Below are positions 17,682 through 25,650 of a stretch of 41,808 bases of DNA, piece after piece. The position numbers were made by a program, and so were the translations under genes. Location: positions 1 through 41,808 of the forward strand of contig CAMNVW010000002.1 in the NCBI GenBank assembly GCA_946563605.1, read 5' to 3'. The notes under the pieces were generated by a model. That model saw only the letters and a list, made by a program, of their open reading frames with translations. It was not told where the DNA came from and searched no databases. Origin of the DNA: an uncultured Clostridia bacterium. Its GTDB lineage: Bacteria > Bacillota > Clostridia > Oscillospirales > Ruminococcaceae. How positions within the stretch are numbered: position 1 is the stretch's first letter; every line of letters begins with the position of its first letter.

Positions 17682-17855
17682 TTCTAATCCTCTCCTTTAT
17701 TGTTCTGACATTTTGCTCACCAATATTGTGTTGTACATCTTTATCCTAGCACAACTGCTCTGGCTGCACAATGCCTTTTTTCTAAAATCAAGTGTAAAGA
17801 ATATGAACATTTCAAGAATTTGACCGATTTCCTATATGGGAAAAGCCCGAAAAGA

Positions 17856-17884
17856 TTGACCTTTTCTGACGGTTGGTTTAAAAT
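17856..17884 (+). promoter_or_regulatory. Sigma-A promoter of rpe
   Basis: TTGACC (17856-17861), a 17-bp spacer and TAAAAT (17879-17884) lie 57 bp before the rpe start codon. Confidence 0.65.
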
Positions 17885-17941
17885 AAAATGGTATTGGTCT
17901 GTCCAAGGAAAAGTATTGTTTTAGAAAGGTAGTGTCCCTTT

Positions 17942-18592
17942 ATGATAAAAATTTCTCCATCCATTCTTTCCGCAGATTTCTCCGACCTCGGTGCCGAAGC
18001 GCGCAAAATGCAGCAGGCAGGCGCGCCATGGCTTCACATCGACGTCATGGATGGTCACTTTGTCCCGAATATTTCGTTCGGCGCACCGGTCATGAAATGT
18101 ATCCGCAAGGATTTTGACGGCGTGTTCGACGTTCATCTGATGATCAGCGAGCCTCTGCGTTATATCGACAACTTTGTCAAAGCCGGCGCGGATATGATCA
18201 CCTTCCATCTGGAATCGGACAGCGACGCCAACGCCACCATCGATGCAATCCGTGCAAAGGGCGTCAAGGTCGGCATCTCTGTCAAACCAAAAACCCCTGC
18301 TGAAGCAGTCAAACCTTACCTCGACAAGGTGGACATGGTGCTGGTCATGACCGTTGAACCAGGCTTTGGCGGTCAGCGCTTTATGGCAGATATGATGCCG
18401 AAGGTCAGCCAGATCCGTGAGTGGATCAACGAAAGCGGCCGTGAGATCGACCTGCAGGTGGACGGCGGCGTCAACGCAGATACTGCAAAAGTGTGCATTG
18501 AAGCTGGCGCGAATGTTCTGGTTGCAGGCTCTTACTTGTTCTCCAAGGACGACTACGCCGCAGCAATCAAAACCCTGCTGCCAAACGACTAA
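17942..18592 (+). CDS. rpe: Ribulose-phosphate 3-epimerase
   Basis: This enzyme interconverts ribulose 5-phosphate and xylulose 5-phosphate in the pentose phosphate pathway. The 216-residue TIM-barrel protein shows the signature LHIDVMDGHFVPN at 31-43, with His32 and Asp34 as metal ligands. It also has VEPGFGGQ and the C-terminal DGGVN with the second catalytic Asp. The gene stands alone, and its stop codon overlaps that of the convergent MecA-like gene. Confidence 0.96.
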   Translation: MIKISPSILSADFSDLGAEARKMQQAGAPWLHIDVMDGHFVPNISFGAPVMKCIRKDFDGVFDVHLMISEPLRYIDNFVKAGADMITFHLESDSDANATIDAIRAKGVKVGISVKPKTPAEAVKPYLDKVDMVLVMTVEPGFGGQRFMADMMPKVSQIREWINESGREIDLQVDGGVNADTAKVCIEAGANVLVAGSYLFSKDDYAAAIKTLLPND

Positions 18593-19146
18593 TATTTAAA
18601 ATATTGTTCCAGCGTCTGTGCGGCGGTATCCTGAATGAGGCACTCTGCGTGCTCCTTGAGGATGCCGTCCGCAAGCGCGTCGTGCTGCGCCTTGCCGCCG
18701 TATTCGAGCAGCATCCCTTTCACCAGCGCACAGTCTTCTTTCAAGGGCGACAGTGACAGATAATATTTTTTCTCCCATTTATACAGGCTGTTTTTTCCCA
18801 GTCTGTTGCCAAAGCCGCGGTGCAGATGGATGCCGCTTTGAATCATTTCCTCGCTGCTGTCAAAACAGTAAACCTGTACAAGCTGCTGCGTCTGTGTTTC
18901 TTCGCCGTCTACTCGGGTCAAGGTGAACACCGCACCTTCCTGCGCGTCGGAAACCTCAATGAGAAAATCGCTGCCGGTCAGACACAGTCCCGTTTCCTTT
19001 GCCGCCCTCTGCAATAGACGGCACAAAATTTTGTGCGTCAGCGGGTCGGTACAATCCATCTGCTGCGGACAAAGCTCCAAGGCGGAGAGTTCCCCCTGGC
19101 TGAGGATAATTTCCACCGCGTTTTTGCCCGTTTTTTTAAATTTCAT
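18589..19146 (-). CDS. MecA-like adaptor protein
   Basis: The 185-residue protein resembles MecA/YpbH, which deliver substrates to the ClpC protease. The N-terminal domain (MKFKKTGKNAVEIILSQGEL) and the C-terminal LYKWEKKYYLSLSPL segment correspond to the two MecA domains, with a shorter linker than usual. I chose the ATG at 19146, although the open frame extends to 19221. It is divergent from the rnfC-like gene, with about 60 bp between the two starts. Confidence 0.6.
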   Translation of the reverse strand: MKFKKTGKNAVEIILSQGELSALELCPQQMDCTDPLTHKILCRLLQRAAKETGLCLTGSDFLIEVSDAQEGAVFTLTRVDGEETQTQQLVQVYCFDSSEEMIQSGIHLHRGFGNRLGKNSLYKWEKKYYLSLSPLKEDCALVKGMLLEYGGKAQHDALADGILKEHAECLIQDTAAQTLEQYFKY

Positions 19147-19206
19147 CTTTGCATCCACCCTTTCCTGTGAATTTTGATTCCGATACTGAAAGGAGTTTTT
19201 TCCCGA

Positions 19207-20262
19207 ATGTCTTTTTTTCATTGGCTGACAACCGGTTCTTCAAACGGCATTTTGCTTGAGCAGGAAAAAGAGCCTGCACTCTCGAAGCCGTTTCTGCCGT
19301 TTTACAGCTCCGCTACCCTGCAAAGCGCCGGTTTTTCGCATGGGTATGACTTCACAAAGCCTTTGACCAAAGCACAGCTTTGCCAGATCGCGCGTCTTGC
19401 GAACATCATCGACGAACGAGACGGCAAGCCGCTTGCAGAAAAAATAGAAAACTGTCCGAAGCAGAAGATCTCGGTCGTCTGCGCGGATGCCATCGACGAT
19501 GAACCGTATGTTTCCAGCCAGATCAATCCGCTTCTGCACTGCCGCACTGAAATCGTGCAGGCTTTAAACTGGCTTGCAGATGCTTTTGAAGCCCAGACCC
19601 GTTTCATCGCCGTATATAAGAATATGTCGCCGCTGGATACAAAAATACCATCCGTCATCGAATCGGTCGAGGTTCGCTCTATGGAAGGCAGATATCCGAT
19701 GGAGATTCGCGCCTTCCAGTCGCTGGGTGAGGATACGCTGATTGTCGGCACTGCCGCTTTGCTGCATCTGCACCGCGCAGTCACACAAGGCAAGATACAG
19801 ACTACCTCCTTTATCACGGTGGCAGGCAACTGTATTTCCAATCCGCGCAACCTGGAAGTGACCATCGGCACCCCTGTTTCACATCTTTTGGACCGCTGCG
19901 GACTTTCCCGAAAGCCCTCCTACATCATCCAAGGCAGCGCGATGCACGGCATTACCGTCTCTGACCCCGACAAAACCTCGGTGCGCGCCGACACGCGCTC
20001 GATTCTTGCCTTCCATGTAGATCATCAGGAACAGCTTTACAGCTGTATCGGCTGCGGCCGCTGCATCGAAGCCTGTCCTGCTGCGCTCAACCCCCGCAAA
20101 TTATACCGCTGCGTCACCACCAATCACGGTGAGCAGGCGATTGCGCTTGGGCTGTTTCACTGCATCGGCTGTTCGACCTGCAGCTACATCTGCCCCTCCC
20201 GACTGGATCTGTCTCATATCATCACCCTTGGAAAGCAGAAATTTTCCAAGGATAAAAATTAG
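19207..20262 (+). CDS. RnfC-like subunit with two [4Fe-4S] motifs and degenerate NADH/FMN site
   Basis: In known Rnf complexes RnfC oxidises or reduces NADH and carries FMN and two [4Fe-4S] clusters. This 351-residue protein keeps both cluster motifs (Cys280, 283, 286, 290 and Cys319, 322, 325, 329). It also keeps an SLBB-like middle (TVAGNCISNPRNLEVTIGTP) and an equivalent of the ECEPY segment (DDEPY at 97-101). The glycine-rich GGAGFPT loop expected just before that is replaced by IDERDGKPL near 68-76, and the protein is about 85 residues shorter than RnfC. NADH binding is therefore doubtful. The ATG at 19207 follows AAAGGAG. Confidence 0.75.
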   Translation: MSFFHWLTTGSSNGILLEQEKEPALSKPFLPFYSSATLQSAGFSHGYDFTKPLTKAQLCQIARLANIIDERDGKPLAEKIENCPKQKISVVCADAIDDEPYVSSQINPLLHCRTEIVQALNWLADAFEAQTRFIAVYKNMSPLDTKIPSVIESVEVRSMEGRYPMEIRAFQSLGEDTLIVGTAALLHLHRAVTQGKIQTTSFITVAGNCISNPRNLEVTIGTPVSHLLDRCGLSRKPSYIIQGSAMHGITVSDPDKTSVRADTRSILAFHVDHQEQLYSCIGCGRCIEACPAALNPRKLYRCVTTNHGEQAIALGLFHCIGCSTCSYICPSRLDLSHIITLGKQKFSKDKN

Positions 20263-20292
20263 CCTTTCCGTTTTGAAAGGAGCGTTATACTT

Positions 20293-21309
20293 TTGAATCC
20301 ATCTATCCATCATGCACCCTATATCCGACATCCTAATTCAAGCCGGACAATCATGAGCGATACGTTCATTGCGCTTGTTCCCTTGTACTTCATGTCCTAT
20401 TTTTACTATGGTTCGCGCGTCATTTTGGTTGGCGCAGTTTCTATTCTGACCTGTCTGCTGACCGACTGGCTTTGCAGTTATCTTTTGTACCGCAGAATCA
20501 ACCTGCGCGACATCAGCGCCGCCGTCACCGGCAGCATCATCTCGATGCTGGTTCCGCCGTCAGTGGAACTTTATGTGGTCGTCGGCGCATCGCTGTTTGC
20601 GATTCTCGTCGCGAAAGCGCCTTTTGGCGGAACCGGACACAATATCTTTAATCCTGCTGCCGCAGGACTTGCCTTTGCCACCATCTGCTGGAACAGCCAG
20701 ATGTTCCGTTACACAGCGCCTTTGCAGCATCTGCCCATCAACCTGAACGAAACAGTGACCTTTTTGCAGAGACCTACCGCGACCCTCAAGCTCGGCGGCG
20801 TTCCAAGCTTAAATATGACCGAGCTTCTGCTTGGAAAATTTCCGGGGCCGATCGGTTCCACTTACACTTTGATCCTTTTCGCCTGCCTGATCTACCTGAT
20901 TACACGCCGCGCGGTAAAATGGTACCTCCCTGCAAGCTATATTGCCGCTGTTTCCGTTGTCTCGGCGCTTCACCGTTCTTTCGGCGTCGGCCCATTGGAA
21001 TCCATCTTAAATGAACTGTTCTCCGGCTCGCTGTTTTTCATCGCCGTTTATATCCTGAACGACCCTGTCACAACGCCAAAATACCGCGTTGCGAGGGTCG
21101 TGTATGGCTTTTGCGCCGGTGTGCTGACCATGCTTTACCGGTATGTCAGCCCGTTTGAGCTGAGCGCAGTCTTTGCGATTCTGTCGATGAATGCGCTGAC
21201 TCCTGCCATCGACTGCCTGTGCGAATGGATCTTCTGGCGGGAAAATCCCTCTGCTGCAAACCCTGCAACATCAGATTCTGATGCGGTAAAAGGAGGTCAA
21301 TCACAATGA
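20293..21309 (+). CDS. RnfD-like membrane subunit lacking the FMN-threonine motif
   Basis: This 338-residue membrane protein aligns with RnfD/NqrB: an N-terminal SPHIR-like segment (HAPYIRHPNSSRTI), GGTGHNIFNPAA at 112-123, and LKLGGVPS at 165-172. RnfD normally carries covalent FMN on the Thr of an SGAT motif a few residues before that last segment. Here the place reads FLQRPTAT (157-164), so the attachment site seems lost. It begins with a TTG, ten bases after GGAG, and its stop overlaps the next gene by 4 bp. Confidence 0.75.
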   Translation: MNPSIHHAPYIRHPNSSRTIMSDTFIALVPLYFMSYFYYGSRVILVGAVSILTCLLTDWLCSYLLYRRINLRDISAAVTGSIISMLVPPSVELYVVVGASLFAILVAKAPFGGTGHNIFNPAAAGLAFATICWNSQMFRYTAPLQHLPINLNETVTFLQRPTATLKLGGVPSLNMTELLLGKFPGPIGSTYTLILFACLIYLITRRAVKWYLPASYIAAVSVVSALHRSFGVGPLESILNELFSGSLFFIAVYILNDPVTTPKYRVARVVYGFCAGVLTMLYRYVSPFELSAVFAILSMNALTPAIDCLCEWIFWRENPSAANPATSDSDAVKGGQSQ

Positions 21310-21992
21310 AACTTGCCTTCGCTCGCAAATACAGACGGTTTTTGCGCAAGACCAGCGGTATCTTTTATCAGAATCCTATTTTAACACTGGGACTTGCACT
21401 GCCCTTTGCAGTCGTTCCCTCCTATGGTTTAACCGGCGTTGCTGCCGTTTCGCTTGCAATGCTTGTGTGCTTTGTACCGACGGTATGGATCGCTTCCCTG
21501 CTCGGATGCAAGCTCGATAGGCATTGGCGCGCGGTGTTATATCCGCTCATTTCCTGCCTGCTGCTGATCCCTGCGAAGAGTCTGGTTGCGATGATCTCCC
21601 CTTCTATTTTTGACACCCTGGGCGTTTATTTTTCACTCGTCTGCGTCAACTCCCTTTTGATTTACGCAGTCGAAAAGGTGCAGCTGCAAAAGCCGGTGAA
21701 GTCGCTTGTGTTCGCGTTAAAGCACTGGCTTGGCGCAACGCTGGTGGTTTTGCTGTGCGGCATCATCCGAGAACTGCTTGCAAACGGTTCCCTTTGGGGT
21801 GTGGTGCTGTTTAAAAACACCCCAAAATTGCCCATCGTGCAGATGGCTTTGGGCGGATTTTTCCTGCTTGGATTTTTAGCCGCGTTTTTCCGCTTCATTC
21901 ACCGGTCGATTCTTGCTTTCACTTTAAAACATGAAGCCGCGGCAGAGCATCAGGAACCCTCTTCTAAGAAACGAGGTGAAACCCTTCGATGA
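21306..21992 (+). CDS. RnfE-like membrane subunit lacking cluster cysteines
   Basis: The 228-residue polytopic membrane protein matches RnfE/NqrD: NPILTLGLALPF at 23-34 corresponds to the NxxLVQLLGLCP segment, and IIRELLANGSLWG to LREIIGNGTLF. In known complexes one Cys of each such half helps hold a membrane [2Fe-2S] cluster. Here the first is Pro33 and the second (TNC-type motif) is Ser116. The start overlaps rnfD-like by 4 bp (ATGA) and a strong AGGAGG precedes it. Confidence 0.72.
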   Translation: MKLAFARKYRRFLRKTSGIFYQNPILTLGLALPFAVVPSYGLTGVAAVSLAMLVCFVPTVWIASLLGCKLDRHWRAVLYPLISCLLLIPAKSLVAMISPSIFDTLGVYFSLVCVNSLLIYAVEKVQLQKPVKSLVFALKHWLGATLVVLLCGIIRELLANGSLWGVVLFKNTPKLPIVQMALGGFFLLGFLAAFFRFIHRSILAFTLKHEAAAEHQEPSSKKRGETLR

Positions 21993-22585
21993 TTTTATTA
22001 TCCGAACTCTTTTCTGCATTTTTGACTGCGCTGTTTTTGGAAAACCTGCTGTTTGCCCGTGCGTTTGACATTCCCGGGCTGTACCAAAAACACGCGCCAA
22101 GTCAAATCCTAAAAATCGGCGCGATCCTGACCGGTATTGTCACCGTTTCGGCGGTTCCTGCCTATTTCTTCAACAAGCTGCTCAAAGAACACGCCAGCCT
22201 TTCCGCTTTTTCCACGCTCGGTTTTTTGTGTATCAACTGTATTGTTTTCCTCTGTTTTTACTATGCGCTGGATCATTTCTTCCCTGCCTTTTTTGAATCG
22301 GTCAAAAAAAGCCTGCCGTTTTACGGCGTCAACTGCGTCACATTAGGTACGCTTCTCGTCACCGCACGCATGAGCGTCAGCGCAAAATTGATTACCTTCC
22401 TCGGTTACAGCTTTGGCTCCGGCGTCGGCTTTACCCTTGCGTTGCTGATCATCTGGTCGATTCGCCAGCCGCTTTCCATGTCCCGTATTCCAAAGGTGTT
22501 CCGCGGACTTCCCATCACTTTCATCTACCTCGGAATCGTTTCCCTTGCCCTGTTTGGTCTGCTTGGGAACCAGCTTCCTGCTTAA
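21989..22585 (+). CDS. RnfA-like membrane subunit retaining one of two cluster cysteines
   Basis: The 198-residue membrane protein matches RnfA/NqrE: LENLLFARAFDIPG at 17-30 corresponds to the VNNFVLxxFLGLCP segment, and the C-terminal VGFTLALLIIWSIRQ and FRGLPI match the RnfA tail. The first cluster cysteine is replaced by Pro29, while the second (VNCVTLG, Cys116) is kept. The start overlaps the previous gene by 4 bp. No rnfB or rnfG follows; the next gene is a glycoside-hydrolase-like protein. Confidence 0.72.
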   Translation: MILLSELFSAFLTALFLENLLFARAFDIPGLYQKHAPSQILKIGAILTGIVTVSAVPAYFFNKLLKEHASLSAFSTLGFLCINCIVFLCFYYALDHFFPAFFESVKKSLPFYGVNCVTLGTLLVTARMSVSAKLITFLGYSFGSGVGFTLALLIIWSIRQPLSMSRIPKVFRGLPITFIYLGIVSLALFGLLGNQLPA

Positions 22586-22618
22586 AACTTCAACCTGTAT
22601 TCAGGGAGGATTTGTTCT

Positions 22619-23845
22619 ATGGCAAAACCGTATAAAATCAAACGTCATAAAAGCATCTACCGCCGTTCACGAGGGAGCATCCTCCTGCGCGTGCTCACCA
22701 TTACCGCCGCCGCTGCCGTTTTGTTTGGTATTGGCTGGGCTTTGTACGCGCCTGTCAGCGAGTGGATTCAACAGCGGCAGAATACACCTCAGGAGGAAGA
22801 ATTAACCCCCGGTCTTTCTAATGAAGAAAGCCTTGTTCCTGGGGAGTCGGAACAGGTTGAACCACCGCCTGCAGCGGATTCCTCCGCAGGGCAATCCAAA
22901 CAGACTGCTGACACCGCAAAAATGACGGCTTATCTGCCCGTTGAAACGGTAACGGATGCACAGCTCTTTGCCGCGGCGTTGGATTCCGCAAAGGCTGCCG
23001 GCTATGACAGCATCATGTTCGACCTCAAGGACATCGGCGGTGCAGTGCATTATCCTATCTCCTACAATGCTCTGGCTGATGAACGTGTCACCTCTGAAAA
23101 GACCGTGGATCTGCCGGCAATCGCCGCACAGATCAAGGACGCCGGACTGATTCCTGTTGCGTCTATTTACACCTTCCGCGACAATATCTACCCTTCCGCA
23201 GACAAGCACGCTGCCACCCGATACCGCAATTCTGACTTTTTGTGGATGGACAACGATCCAGAAAAGGGCGGCAAACCATGGATCAATCCATTCTCGCAGT
23301 CCGGTCAAGATTACATCAAAAAGATTGTTGATGATGCCTGCGATGCCGGATTTGAAATGATTGTCCTCCAAGGGCTGCAATTTCCAGAGGGTTACTCGCT
23401 GGATATGATCGACTATGGTGAACACGACACCGATAACAAAAATGAATTTTTGCGGCAATATCTCAGTCAAATGACCGTATACGCCGCTGAAAAAGGCGTT
23501 GAGCTGACAGCTCTCTTCCCTGCATCCAGTATGTTGGGCGGCAACAGCGGAATGTACTTCGGTGATACCGCTTCGATTGCAGGCGATTGCATCGCTGTTG
23601 ATTTCCGGCTGCGTGTGTTTGGAACCGGATTGCAGACCGACCTTGTTTCCATTCCTTCGCCTTCCGCCGACCCATACAACACCGTCAAAACTGCCGGTGC
23701 GGCTGTCCGAGAGAAGCTCAAGGACACACAGGTGATTGCTGTTCTTGACGGTGAAGCTTCCGGTGAGGATGTACTTTCCTCCCTGCTTCAGGCTGCCGCC
23801 GACAATCAGCTCGAACGCTGTATCATTGTATCGCCGACCCTATAA
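22619..23845 (+). CDS. Membrane-anchored putative glycoside hydrolase (DUF4015-like)
   Basis: The 408-residue protein has a basic N terminus, one membrane helix (about 24-45), a Glu/Pro-rich linker, and a TIM-barrel-like domain. That domain contains GYDSIMFDLKDIGGAVHYP, the pattern of the COG1306/DUF4015 putative glycoside hydrolases. The domain should lie outside the cell. It starts 33 bp after the rnfA-like gene with a GGGAGG site and no promoter, so it is probably cotranscribed with the Rnf-like genes. Substrate and activity are unknown. Confidence 0.7.
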   Translation: MAKPYKIKRHKSIYRRSRGSILLRVLTITAAAAVLFGIGWALYAPVSEWIQQRQNTPQEEELTPGLSNEESLVPGESEQVEPPPAADSSAGQSKQTADTAKMTAYLPVETVTDAQLFAAALDSAKAAGYDSIMFDLKDIGGAVHYPISYNALADERVTSEKTVDLPAIAAQIKDAGLIPVASIYTFRDNIYPSADKHAATRYRNSDFLWMDNDPEKGGKPWINPFSQSGQDYIKKIVDDACDAGFEMIVLQGLQFPEGYSLDMIDYGEHDTDNKNEFLRQYLSQMTVYAAEKGVELTALFPASSMLGGNSGMYFGDTASIAGDCIAVDFRLRVFGTGLQTDLVSIPSPSADPYNTVKTAGAAVREKLKDTQVIAVLDGEASGEDVLSSLLQAAADNQLERCIIVSPTL

Positions 23846-23860
23846 CTCCAATCAAAACGC

Positions 23861-23895
23861 AAAGCGGCTAAAGGAAAATCCTTTAGCCGCTTTCC
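23861..23895 (+). terminator. Terminator of the rnf-like operon
   Basis: A perfect 15-bp stem (23861-23875 with 23879-23893) with a 3-nt loop lies 15 bp after the stop of the glycoside-hydrolase-like gene. Confidence 0.75.
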
Positions 23896-23996
23896 TTATG
23901 CAAAAGGTGCAGTCAGCTGCCCGCGCCTGACACTGTTATCCTATGCTCCTTTTTTGTTTTCTGTTCGCTTGTCCATTTTGGGGGAAAATCTAAAAT

Positions 23997-24026
23997 AAAA
24001 GGAGCCGTCCTGCGGCGGCTCCTTTT
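23997..24026 (-). terminator. Terminator downstream of the small membrane protein gene
   Basis: An 11-bp stem (23997-24007 with 24016-24026) is followed on the minus strand by TATTTTAGATTTT. It fits the end of the transcript from the small gene at 24292-24128. A second small hairpin (24091-24106) lies between them. Confidence 0.6.
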
Positions 24027-24127
24027 GGTTGTCAGAATTTTTAAAATATGTATTTTCGACGGGCTTTACAAATTTAAGGGAAAAAGGGAAGTCGCACTGG
24101 TGCGACAGATTGCAAACTGCATTTTGC

Positions 24128-24292
24128 TCATTTCTTTTTATAGAACACAAAAGAAATGCAAAGACATCCCAACGCCAGTAAAATCGAAGATAAAATACCT
24201 TCTCCTGTGTTCAATATATGGTTGACCGTTCCCGCAATAAAACAGCAGGCAGCCAATGCAAACAGAATCGATATTACTTTATACCTACGCAT
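24128..24292 (-). CDS. Small two-helix membrane protein (54 aa)
   Basis: This short frame encodes 54 residues with two hydrophobic helices (about 6-20 and 33-51) separated by a short polar turn, and a tail of lysines. GGAGG lies ten bases before the ATG, and a terminator lies about 100 bp downstream. No family is recognised. The layout resembles the 56-residue protein at 16218, but the sequences are not obviously related. Confidence 0.5.
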   Translation of the reverse strand: MRRYKVISILFALAACCFIAGTVNHILNTGEGILSSILLALGCLCISFVFYKKK

Positions 24293-24368
24293 TTTGTTCG
24301 TTCCTCCGTCAAATCGGGATTTATCTCACTCTTTCAGTAAAGCATGAAAAACGCAACCGTCCGAACGA

Positions 24369-24406
24369 AAGCCGCCCGAAGAAGTTCAGACTTCTTCGGG
24401 CGGCTT
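24369..24406. terminator. Hairpin terminator downstream of rubrerythrin
   Basis: A 17-bp GC-rich stem (24369-24385 with 24390-24406) lies just after the rbr stop codon. Short T-rich tails are present on both strands, so it may work in both directions. Confidence 0.7.
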
Positions 24407-24425
24407 CTTTTATTGAAAGGATTGA

Positions 24426-24962
24426 TTAGTAGTTCTGTGCTCTGAGTTCAAAGTAAGCCTTTGGATGTGCGCACACTGGGCAAACTTCCGGTGCGGATTC
24501 TCCGAAATGGATATGACCGCAGTTGCGGCAGATCCAAGCCATCTTGCCTTCACGGTTGAATACTTTGCCTTCTTCGATATTTTTGCACAGGGCAAGGTAA
24601 CGCTCCTCATGCTCTTTCTCGATTGCGCCTACCTTTTCAAAGAGGTTTGCGATATGCTCAAAGCCCTCTTCTCTTGCGTCCTTTGCAAAGGATGCGTACA
24701 TATCTGTCCACTCGTAGTTTTCACCGGCTGCTGCATCCTTTAAGTTTTCTACTGTATTGCCAATACCGCCGTTGAGAAGTTTAAACCACATTTTTGCGTG
24801 TTCTTTTTCATTGTTTGCAGTTTCGGTAAAGATTGCGGAAATCTGCTCAAAGCCTTCCTTTTTTGCCTGGGAAGCATAATAAGTATATTTGTTTCTTGCC
24901 TGGGATTCCCCTGCAAAAGCTGCCTGCAAGTTTTTCTCTGTTTTTGTACCCTTCAAATTCAT
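24426..24962 (-). CDS. rbr: Rubrerythrin
   Basis: This peroxide-scavenging non-haem iron protein reduces hydrogen peroxide in anaerobes. The 178-residue protein has the ferritin-like diiron domain with ExxH-type motifs ([20 protein letters not shown]) and a C-terminal rubredoxin-like domain with two CxxC motifs (CRNC and CPVC). It lies 55 bp downstream of perR in the same orientation and has no separate promoter that I can see, so it is probably under PerR control. Confidence 0.96.
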   Translation of the reverse strand: MNLKGTKTEKNLQAAFAGESQARNKYTYYASQAKKEGFEQISAIFTETANNEKEHAKMWFKLLNGGIGNTVENLKDAAAGENYEWTDMYASFAKDAREEGFEHIANLFEKVGAIEKEHEERYLALCKNIEEGKVFNREGKMAWICRNCGHIHFGESAPEVCPVCAHPKAYFELRAQNY

Positions 24963-25016
24963 AAATTTTTCCGCCTTTCTGTTTTTTCAGTTTATTTTTG
25001 TTTTGCTTTTTTACGT

Positions 25017-25412
25017 TTATTTGCAGTGATCGCATACGCCCCACGCCATGATTTGAAGCGCTTCGATCTGCGCGGCGCTTTTCTGAAGCTTTTCGCGAAG
25101 CTGTGCGATTTCCTCGTCGATACAACAAGCAATATCCGCGACCCTGCCGCATTTTGTACAGATGATGTGCGGATGCTCGCTTACCACCGCGTCAAAACGA
25201 TCGCCGCTGACACCGGTATGGATCCGGTTGACCATCCGCATCTGCTCCAAAAGGTTCAGGTTCCGGTACACGGTACCAAGGCTGATGTCAGGCATCTGCT
25301 CTTTCACTGCAAGGTAGATTTCTTCGGCATTCGGATGCTCATGCGAAGCTTTGAGCGCATCAAACACCAGCGTCCTCTGCCGTGAATTGCGGATCGTCTT
25401 TTCCTGCGCCAT
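25017..25412 (-). CDS. perR: Fur-family peroxide regulator (PerR type)
   Basis: This 131-residue Fur-family repressor has the structural zinc site (Cys85, 88 and Cys127, 130). The regulatory metal ligands correspond to PerR: His26, Asp74, His80, His82 and Asp93. The Asp at 74, where many Fur proteins have Glu, and the adjacent rubrerythrin gene favour PerR. The N-terminal winged helix includes ISLGTVYRNLNLL. AAGGAG precedes the ATG, and an inverted repeat lies between promoter and gene. Confidence 0.85.
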   Translation of the reverse strand: MAQEKTIRNSRQRTLVFDALKASHEHPNAEEIYLAVKEQMPDISLGTVYRNLNLLEQMRMVNRIHTGVSGDRFDAVVSEHPHIICTKCGRVADIACCIDEEIAQLREKLQKSAAQIEALQIMAWGVCDHCK

Positions 25413-25431
25413 CCTGGAATCTCCTTATCAG

Positions 25432-25446
25432 TAATAATTCTTATTA
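25432..25446 (-). promoter_or_regulatory. Candidate PerR operator
   Basis: A perfect AT-rich inverted repeat, TAATAA-TTC-TTATTA, lies about 8-22 bp downstream of the predicted transcription start of perR. It resembles Fur/PerR boxes and suggests autoregulation of the perR-rbr unit. Confidence 0.55.
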
Positions 25447-25460
25447 TTGTTTCTGATGAC

Positions 25461-25489
25461 AGTATATCAGCTTTTTCTCTTCCTGTCAA
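25461..25489 (-). promoter_or_regulatory. Sigma-A promoter of perR-rbr
   Basis: On the minus strand a perfect TTGACA (25489-25484), a 17-bp spacer and TATACT (25466-25461) preceded by TGA form a strong promoter. Confidence 0.8.
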
Positions 25490-25615
25490 GTCATTTTTGA
25501 GGGTTTCTGCAAAAAATTTCAAGTAAGGATAACCATTCAAAACAAAGCAAAAAAGTGCGTTGTTATGCACAATTCATAAATTTATATTTTATGATTCATT
25601 TTTTATTTCGAGCTC

Positions 25616-25644
25616 TTGACAGTTTGTGTTCACTCAGATATAAT
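25616..25644 (+). promoter_or_regulatory. Consensus sigma-A promoter of rplJ-rplL
   Basis: TTGACA (25616-25621), a 17-bp spacer and TATAAT (25639-25644) match the consensus exactly. This is the strongest promoter in the window, as expected for a ribosomal protein operon. Confidence 0.9.
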
Positions 25645-25650
25645 AATAAA

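Noticed and set aside
13184-17719. 17-bp exact repeat near the starts of yitT and the aldo/keto reductase (about 13185 and 17703)
   Set aside because: It is short, covers coding sequence in one copy and upstream sequence in the other, and has no symmetry. It is probably chance.
23941-24150. 69-codon minus-strand frame
   Set aside because: It runs through a terminator hairpin and overlaps a better small gene that has a ribosome site.
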